Source: an uncultured Sphingomonadaceae bacterium (lineage in GTDB: Bacteria > Pseudomonadota > Alphaproteobacteria > Sphingomonadales > Sphingomonadaceae). From it: a stretch of 64,000 bases of DNA. The stretch covers positions 83,881 through 147,880 of the forward strand of contig CALKJZ010000005.1 in assembly GCA_937995515.1 (NCBI GenBank), read 5' to 3'. Below, piece by piece: positions 56,840 to 64,000 of the stretch. A model generated the notes under the pieces. It did no database searches, was not told where the DNA came from, and worked only from the letters and a program-made list of their open reading frames with translations. The number at the start of each line of letters is the position of its first letter. Within the stretch, counting starts at the first letter, position 1. Made by a program: the position numbers and the translations under genes.

Positions 56840-57660
56840 CCCCACCTCTCCCGATAGGCCTCGATCTCGGCCTCGCCCATGCGCGCCATCGCATCGAACA
56901 GGGCCTCCGGATCCTGCGCCCGAAGGGCAGGAAGCGCCATTTCGAAGCTGCCCTCGGCCCCCACCAGGATCTCGCGGCGGCCCTCGGCAAGCCCGTCGGC
57001 GATCAGCCGCGCGGCCACCTCCGCCGGGAGACCGGCGGCGATCTGGCTATCCTCCCGGCCGGTCGGCGTGCCATCGCCCTTCAGCGCGTGGCGGGCGATC
57101 GCGGTGGTCACGAAGCCGGGGATGATGACGCTGACCCTGAGGCCGCGCCCCTCCACCTCGGCGCGCAGCGCATCGAAATAGCCGATGATGGCATGCTTGG
57201 CCGCGCAATAGCCGGTGCGAAGCGGCGCACCGACCTTGCCCGCGACACTGGCTGTCACCGCGAGGTGGCCGGCGCCGGCTGCCAGCATGTGCGGCAGCAC
57301 CAGCTGGGTGAGGTGGATGGGGCCGAGCACGTCGACATCGAGAAGCCGCTGGTAGACGGCAAACGCGGTACACTCGGCCGGCGAGCGCTGCGAGATGCCG
57401 GCATTGTTGACAAGGAGGTCGACCCGCCCCGCCCAGGCCAGCGCCTCGGCCACCACATCGGCAAGCCGCGCATGGTCGGTCGCCTCGAAGGGCAGAACAA
57501 GCGCGTCCCTGCCGGCTGCAGCCGCCTCGAGCGCATCCCTGCGGCGGCCGGAGAGGATGAGGCGCGCGCCCTCCAGCGCGAGCACGTCGGCAAGCGCCCG
57601 GCCGATGCCCGACGAGGCGCCGGTAATCCACGCGACCTGGCCTGCGAACCGGCCTGGCAT
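56836..57660 (-). CDS. Short-chain dehydrogenase/reductase
   Basis: 274-aa SDR with cofactor motif TGASSGIG (13-20), NNAG (85-88), catalytic S138, Y151 and K155 and the C-terminal hydrophobic loop. VTASVAGKVGAPLRTGYCAAKHAIIGYFDALRAEVEGRGLRVSVIIPGFVTT is close in style to SDR7/DltE-like oxidoreductases acting on sterol- or retinol-like or acyl substrates. It overlaps both neighbours by 4 bases. Substrate unknown. Confidence 0.88.
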   Translation of the reverse strand: MPGRFAGQVAWITGASSGIGRALADVLALEGARLILSGRRRDALEAAAAGRDALVLPFEATDHARLADVVAEALAWAGRVDLLVNNAGISQRSPAECTAFAVYQRLLDVDVLGPIHLTQLVLPHMLAAGAGHLAVTASVAGKVGAPLRTGYCAAKHAIIGYFDALRAEVEGRGLRVSVIIPGFVTTAIARHALKGDGTPTGREDSQIAAGLPAEVAARLIADGLAEGRREILVGAEGSFEMALPALRAQDPEALFDAMARMGEAEIEAYRERWG

Positions 57661-58355
57661 CAGGGCACCGACCATTGCCACGGCGGCACCATCGGCGCCT
57701 TCATGAGCGAGGGGTGCAGGAAGGTGAGAAGCAGCCACAAGAGCCCGCCGCCAACGAGCGGCACGGGGCCGACCCTGAGGCTGCGCCACGGCTGCCTGCC
57801 GGAAAGCTGCGCGCCGAGCGGCCAGTAGCTCGTCTGCGCCTCCCAGCTGCGCCAGTTGGCCCCGAGCTGCGCGCGCTTCTTCACATCCTGCGCGGCCGAG
57901 CCGAGGAGCGCAAGGAGGCCGAGCCCGCCCGCCAGCAGCACCGTGTCGAGCTTGCCCGAGAGCACCACATGCACGGCCGCCCACAGGCCGAAGGCCCACA
58001 TCATCGGGTGGCGGGTGATGGCGAGCACGCCGGTTGCAGGCCGTTCGGAAAGCGGCACGCCGGCAAGCGCGCGGTTGGCGGGCGTGAGCGAGCCGACGAA
58101 CAGGATCGAGGCGAGAAGCATCAAGAGCGTGGCCACATGCCACGCCCATGCGGGCGCAACCCACAGGAGCGGCCCGGGCGGCACGGCGCGATAGGCCTGG
58201 ATGGCCCCGACCAGCAGCGCCAGCGACAGCAGCGCATAGCCGATGCGGAAGCCGCCTTCGCCAAGGCGCCCTGCGAGCCGGTCTCGAACCGGCGGGCTGG
58301 CCAGCACGATATGGCTTGCCACGAAGGCCAGGAGCAGAACGACAAAGAGTGTCAT
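57660..58355 (-). CDS. nnrU: NnrU family membrane protein
   Basis: 231-aa membrane protein with about six helices. The opening (LLLAFVASHIVLASPPVRDRLAGRLGEGGFRIGYALLSLALLV), LAITRHPMMWAFGLWAAVHVVL and the ending are NnrU-like. NnrU was named from the nitrite/nitric oxide reductase region of Rhodobacter, and its precise activity is not established; the HPxxW region recalls isoprenylcysteine methyltransferases. No denitrification genes are in the window. Stop overlaps the SDR start. Confidence 0.85.
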   Translation of the reverse strand: MTLFVVLLLAFVASHIVLASPPVRDRLAGRLGEGGFRIGYALLSLALLVGAIQAYRAVPPGPLLWVAPAWAWHVATLLMLLASILFVGSLTPANRALAGVPLSERPATGVLAITRHPMMWAFGLWAAVHVVLSGKLDTVLLAGGLGLLALLGSAAQDVKKRAQLGANWRSWEAQTSYWPLGAQLSGRQPWRSLRVGPVPLVGGGLLWLLLTFLHPSLMKAPMVPPWQWSVP

Positions 58356-58379
58356 TGCACCTCCTTCAACGCGCCTCGT

Positions 58380-59683
58380 TCAGCGCCGGTAGCCCTCGGG
58401 CAACCCGCCCCTCTCCTGCCCGGGCGCATAGCGGCGCGCAAGCCGCGACTGGCGGGTTTCCAGCGACTGTTCCACCCCACCGATCCACACCCGTTCGGGG
58501 AATCCCGACAGTTCCAGCGGGTCGCCCGACCAGAGGACGATGTCGGCGGCCGCGCCCGGCTCCAGCCGGCCCCGATCGGCCATGCCGAAGATGTCGGCCG
58601 GTGCGCGGCTGATGGCGGCAAAGGCCTCACCCCACGACAGGCCCACGCCACCGGGAATGCGCGCCTGCGCCACCATGTTGCCGGCATATTGGGCGAGGAG
58701 GCGCGGCTGGAAGCTGGCATCGAGATCGGGGGTGCCGAGCGCCACCGTCACGCCCGCGGCCACGAGCCGGCCGACATTGTTCATCGTGGCCGCCAGCTGG
58801 TCGAAGCTCGCAGGCAGATTGTCCATACCGAGTGTGATCACCGGCACCCTTGCGCGCGCGATCTCGTCGGCCACCATCCAGCCCTCGTGCGCGGAGACGA
58901 GCACGAGGCGGAGCCCGGGATACAGGGCTGGCAGCCGCAGCACCTGCCGGATGTCGGACGCGCGATCGACCCGCACGAGCAGCGGCTGCGCGCCGCTGAG
59001 CACGAGGCCGAGCGCCTCGGCATCGTCGCGGGTGATCCGCAGATCCTTGTGCTGGTCGCGGAAGGGCATGGCGATCCCGGTCCGCAGGCGCCGCGCCTCC
59101 TCGAGGCCGTTCACAAGTTCCGCCCAGGCGGCCGACCGCGACCCGCCGGCAATCCGCCCGCCGGGCGTGCCGAGCGCGACATACTGGAAGGCCCGTTCGC
59201 TGATCGGGGCGCGCGCGCCCTCGGCGAGCGAGACGAGAAGGCCCTGGCCGGCGAAGATGGCATCGCCCGGAAAGGGCGTGACGGCTGCAGCCGTCACGCC
59301 TGCGCGGCGGGTGATGGGGATGGAGGTCTCGGCCGGGTTCCACGCGCTGGCCGCCACCAGCGAGGCCGAGGCCGGGCTTGCCGGCGCGCGCGTATCGTTG
59401 GCATCGGCCCCGCCCGTCACTTCCGAAAGGCCAAGCTGGGCGAGGCCGGCCACGAGACCCGGCGTGACCCACTTGCCGGCCGCATCGATCACCCGGTAGC
59501 CGGCCGGCACGGCAGCCCCCGCGGGCAGCACCCGCTCCACCCGGCCGCCTGCCACGAGAAGGGTGGCGCCCGACTGGACCGGCCCGGCGTTGGTGACAAG
59601 CCGCCCGCCGGTGATGGCCAGCCGCTCCTGCGCCGCAGCAGCCGCGCCGGCAAGGAGCACAAGGAGAAGGAGAAGGCCGCGGA

Positions 59684-59687
<4 letters not shown>
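58380..59687 (-). CDS. Exported amidohydrolase-family protein (copy 1)
   Basis: 435-aa protein with a signal peptide (GLLLLLVLLAGAAAAA) and an amidohydrolase fold of the imidazolonepropionase/HutI-like type: RLVTNAGPVQSGATLLVAGGRVERVLPAGAAVPAGYRVIDAAGKWVTPGLV, then SAHEGWMVADEI, and GRLEPGAAADIVLWSGDPLELSG. The first metal-binding His-x-His is not seen after WVTPGLV (the text reads AGLAQLGL), so metal binding or catalysis may be altered. It follows copy 2 with a 4-base overlap. Confidence 0.85.
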
Positions 59688-61092
<1,405 letters not shown>

Positions 61093-61096
<4 letters not shown>

Positions 61097-62670
61097 GCGC
61101 GCATGCCCTCCGTGGCCTCCGTTTCCGTCCATGGCTCGGGCCGTGGCTCGGGGTCCTTCAGCGTGTCGAGATGCATCATCCTGCGGATCAGCGGGCTCAC
61201 CAGCAGAACAGCCACCCCCACGCCAACCGCCACCCAGCCGACGGTTTCATAGACATCGAGCACCACCTGCTTGCCGGCCGCGTCGATCCCCTCCGAACCG
61301 GTCGCACGCGCGATGAGGCCCGAGACGAAGTTGCCCGCGGCCGACGCCAGGAACCAGACCCCCATGATGAGGCTCGCCATGGCGGGCGGCGCCAGCCGGT
61401 TCATGGCCGAAAGCCCGACAGGCGAGAGGCAGAGCTCGCCGGTGGTGTGGAGGAGATAGATGAGGAAGATGAACACAACCGGGGTCAGCCCCGTCTCCCC
61501 GGCCCAGTTGGCGCCCAGCACCAGCACGAGAAAGCCGAGCCCCAGCTGCACGAGGCCAAGACCGAACTTCGCAGGGGTGGAAGGCTCCAGATCCCTCCGC
61601 GCAAGGGCCAGCCAGAGCGAGGCGAACACCGGGCCGAGGACGACGATGTAGATGGGGTTGATCGACTGGAACACGGAAGCCGGCACCTCGAGGCCGAGGA
61701 ACGAGCGATCGACATAGCGGTCGGTGAACACGTTGAGCGAGGAGCCGGCCTGCTCGAACAGCGCCCAGAACAGCACCGAGCCGCCCATCAGGAAGAGTGC
61801 TGCGAAAATCCGGTCGCGCTCGTCGGGGCTCAGCCGCGTCACCGTCGTCCACAGCACATAGCCGACCACGATCGCCGAGGCGGCGCCCAGCACCCCGCCC
61901 ACCAGGGCCTGGAACTGGATGAGGACGAAGACGACGAGCACCGCAAGGATGCCGGAGCCATAGATGAGCCACGCGCGGGGCACCCCCATCACCGGCTCGC
62001 GCAGCCGGGCCGGGTCGCGCGGTTCGCCGCGCCCCTCCAGCCAAGGCCTGCCAAGCACGAACACGAGAAGCCCGGCGAGCATGCCGACCCCGGCCGCGCC
62101 AAACCCCCAGGCCCAGCCGTAGGTCTGCCCCAGCCAGCCGGCGACGATCGCCCCGGTCGCCGCGCCCACGTTGATGCCCACGTAGAAGATCGTATAAGCC
62201 GGATCGCGGCGCCGATCGGTCATGGAATAGAGCTGGCCCACCATCACCGAGATGTTGGCCTTCAGGAACCCAGAGCCGACGACGATGAACGCAAGGGCTG
62301 CCCAGAACGCGTTGATCTCGATCGCATTCTGCCCGCCATCGCCTTCGACGGCCATGAGGAAGTGGCCGAAGGTGAGAAGCACCGCGCCAAACATTACGGC
62401 GCGGCGCTGGCCAATGTAATTGTCGGCAAGATAGCCACCGATGGCCGGCGTGATGTAGACGAGCGCCGTATAGGCGCCATAGATCACATAGGCATCGGCC
62501 TCGGCAAATCTCCAGTGCTGGATGAGATAGAAGATCAGCAGCGCTCGCATTCCGTAATAGGAAAAACGCTCCCACATCTCGGCAAAGAACAGTACGAACA
62601 GACCGCGCGGATGGCCGAAGATCTGCCGTTCCGCCGGACGCCCCGCCGGCACCTCGGCCTCAACACCCAT
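61093..62670 (-). CDS. Proton-dependent oligopeptide transporter (POT/PTR family)
   Basis: 525-aa membrane protein with about 12-14 helices. The POT signature begins at FFAEMWERFSYYGMRALLIFYLIQ (ExxERFxYY), then GGYLADNYIGQRRAVMFGAVLLTFGHFLMA and FYVGINVGAATGAIVAGWLGQTYGWAWGF. It takes up di- and tripeptides with protons. ATG 62670 is chosen (GGAG 6 bases upstream) over the upstream reading to 62721. It is first in the run transporter-amidohydrolase-amidohydrolase. Confidence 0.94.
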
Positions 62671-62801
62671 TCCGGTCTCCTGCTGCGTGTGCCCCTGCGG
62701 GTTGTTGCACTCCGCCGCCACGCGCGCAACGACCCTCTTGCAAATGGCTGCTGGCCCGTGGCGCAGCAGTCACGCATGGTGGGACGAAGGAGACCCGCCC
62801 C

Positions 62802-63650
62802 ATGCGTTTCGAAGGCACGCAAACCTATGTTGCAACCGAGGATCTCAAGGTTGCGGTCAATGCGGCGGCGCGGCTGCGCCGGCCGCTCCTTGTCAAGGGC
62901 GAGCCCGGCACGGGTAAGACCGTGCTCGCCCAGGAGATCGCCGCCGCCTTCGGCGCGCCGCTCATCGAATGGCATGTCAAGTCGACCACCAAGGCTCAGC
63001 AGGGTCTCTATGAATATGATGCGGTCTCGCGCCTTCGCGACAGCCAGCTCGGCGACCCGCGCGTGCAGGATGTGCGCAACTACATCCGGCGCGGCAAGCT
63101 CTGGGAGGCCTTCACCCACCCGCAGGTTCCGGTGCTCCTCATCGACGAGATCGACAAGGCCGACATCGAGTTCCCCAACGACCTCCTGCAGGAACTCGAC
63201 CGGATGGAGTTCTTCGTCTATGAGACGGGCGAGACGGTAAAAGCTACCCAGCGGCCGATCGTCGTCATCACCTCCAACAACGAGAAGGAGCTGCCCGACG
63301 CGTTCCTGCGTCGCTGTTTTTTCCACTACATCAAGTTTCCGGACCGCGAGACGATGGAACAGATCGTCCGCGTCCACTTCCCCGATATCCAGAAGGACCT
63401 GGTGCGCGAGGCGCTCACCACCTTCTACGACATCCGCGACGTGCCCGGCCTCAAGAAGAAGCCCAGCACCTCCGAACTGCTCGACTGGCTGAAGCTGCTG
63501 CTGCACGAGGATCTGCCCGTCGAGACGCTGCGCGAGCGCGACCCGCGCAAGCTCATCCCGCCGCTGCACGGCGCGCTGCTCAAGAACGAGCAGGACGTGA
63601 TGCTGTTCGAGCGGCTGGCCTTCATGGCTCGGCGCGAAAACCGCAGCTGA
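62802..63650 (+). CDS. MoxR-family AAA+ ATPase
   Basis: 282-aa ATPase. Walker A KGEPGTGKTVL (about residues 31-41), Walker B VLLIDEIDKAD, sensor 1 VVITSNNEKELPDAFLRRCFF and the C-terminal helical lid. It is closest to the CoxD/MoxR type, chaperones that remodel metalloenzymes together with a VWA protein (CoxE). The usual VWA gene is not within the 350 bases that follow. GGAG precedes the ATG. Confidence 0.9.
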   Translation: MRFEGTQTYVATEDLKVAVNAAARLRRPLLVKGEPGTGKTVLAQEIAAAFGAPLIEWHVKSTTKAQQGLYEYDAVSRLRDSQLGDPRVQDVRNYIRRGKLWEAFTHPQVPVLLIDEIDKADIEFPNDLLQELDRMEFFVYETGETVKATQRPIVVITSNNEKELPDAFLRRCFFHYIKFPDRETMEQIVRVHFPDIQKDLVREALTTFYDIRDVPGLKKKPSTSELLDWLKLLLHEDLPVETLRERDPRKLIPPLHGALLKNEQDVMLFERLAFMARRENRS

Positions 63651-64000
63651 CAGGCGGCCGGCAGGCGGCGCCAGGCCCCACACCCGATCAGCTTCTTGAA
63701 GCTGGATGAATGGGCCGACTGGCGCTGTGCGCGACCCTCGGTTCGAGGGAGCCTCCCGCTGATGCGAAGGCCTGGGGCCTGTTGCAATCGCTGGTCCGGT
63801 GGTCGTGGTGGTTGGATGCGGCATGGGGCCTCGGCGGCGATCGCGCCGCACGTGCCGCAGAACGAGCCAGCGCCGGGTCGATGATCGACGGGTAATCCCA
63901 GGCGCCATCCACATGCCGACATGGAGCAGGCGCCGGGCCGATGCGCCGCCCGCACATGGCCCGCCGACCACGGTCTCCTGTTGCCGGAACCGGTGGAGCC
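63651..64000. other. Right end without a recognisable gene
   Basis: 350 bases. The only structure is a 7-bp hairpin with a 2-base loop (63689-63704, CAGCTTC/GAAGCTG) about 40 bases after the MoxR stop. Short open frames exist on both strands but none has a ribosome site or a known motif. Confidence 0.6.

Noticed and set aside
57660..58355. Isoprenylcysteine carboxyl methyltransferase for the NnrU gene
   Set aside because: The overall helix pattern and N-terminus fit NnrU better; only one short motif is shared.
63651..64000. A transposase or integrase fragment at the right end
   Set aside because: Several frames looked loosely like mobile-element proteins, but none contained a conserved motif in order.

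Overview
The window is one very GC-rich bacterial chromosome segment (about 70% GC by eye) with densely packed, mostly translationally coupled genes. The block hrcA-grpE next to rph-rdgB-hemW, CtTG-type heat-shock promoters, a CIRCE box confined to groESL, a compact fliE-flhB operon headed by a receiver-less sigma54 activator, and TIGR02117 and 'vgr-related' proteins together suggest an alphaproteobacterium, most likely Sphingomonadales. This is inference from gene content; no 16S or tRNA gene lies in the window.

Layout. 1-6313: a partial glutathione S-transferase gene, then a plus-strand catabolic operon (cytochrome P450, hot-dog thioesterase, SnoaL+ABM fusion ORF, APH-like kinase, acyl-CoA dehydrogenase, NUDIX hydrolase, DUF3598-like protein). 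6267-10565 (minus): Tat-exported molybdenum hydroxylase, hemH, phaB and a ribbon-helix-helix protein. 10585-10776: a perfect 34-bp inverted repeat. 10817-24591: a sigma54 promoter, a sigma54 activator and fliEFGHIJKLMNOPQR-flhB. 24626-29752: FAD oxidoreductase, amidase, TetR regulator, TIGR02117 protein, NADP oxidoreductase, small membrane protein. 29763-35000: hemW, rdgB and rph (minus), hrcA-grpE (plus), a metalloprotease-like protein and a PCuAC copper chaperone (minus). 35096-38445: heat-shock promoter, long structured leader, dnaK-dnaJ. 38446-39430: non-coding, with an IS256-type transposase remnant. 39431-41550 (minus): groES-groEL with CIRCE and a heat-shock promoter. About 41600-42330: a decayed CPBP-family membrane-protein gene. 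42360-51322 (minus): the phosphate regulon phoR-pstSCAB-phoU-phoB, followed by a glycine-zipper lipoprotein and an SDR. 51406-56056: three tandem AbgT-family transporters. 56063-58355 (minus): unknown protein, SDR, NnrU. 58380-62670 (minus): two exported amidohydrolases and a POT peptide transporter. 62802-63650: a MoxR-type AAA+ ATPase. The last 350 bases hold no convincing gene.

How the genes work together. The kinase plus acyl-CoA dehydrogenase pair in the first operon resembles the two domains of ACAD10/ACAD11 and the LvaA/LvaC pair, which remove a hydroxyl group from hydroxyacyl-CoAs by phosphorylation and elimination. Next to a P450 and a thioesterase this suggests an oxidise-then-dehydroxylate acyl-CoA pathway not described in this arrangement as far as I know. 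The flagellar operon makes the basal body, C-ring, export gate and ATPase, but its FliM lacks the usual CheY-P-binding N-terminus. The chaperone genes appear to form a heat-shock regulon (three similar promoters), with HrcA adding repression of groESL. The transporter and hydrolase genes at the right end suggest uptake and processing of peptides or aminoacyl-aromatic compounds.
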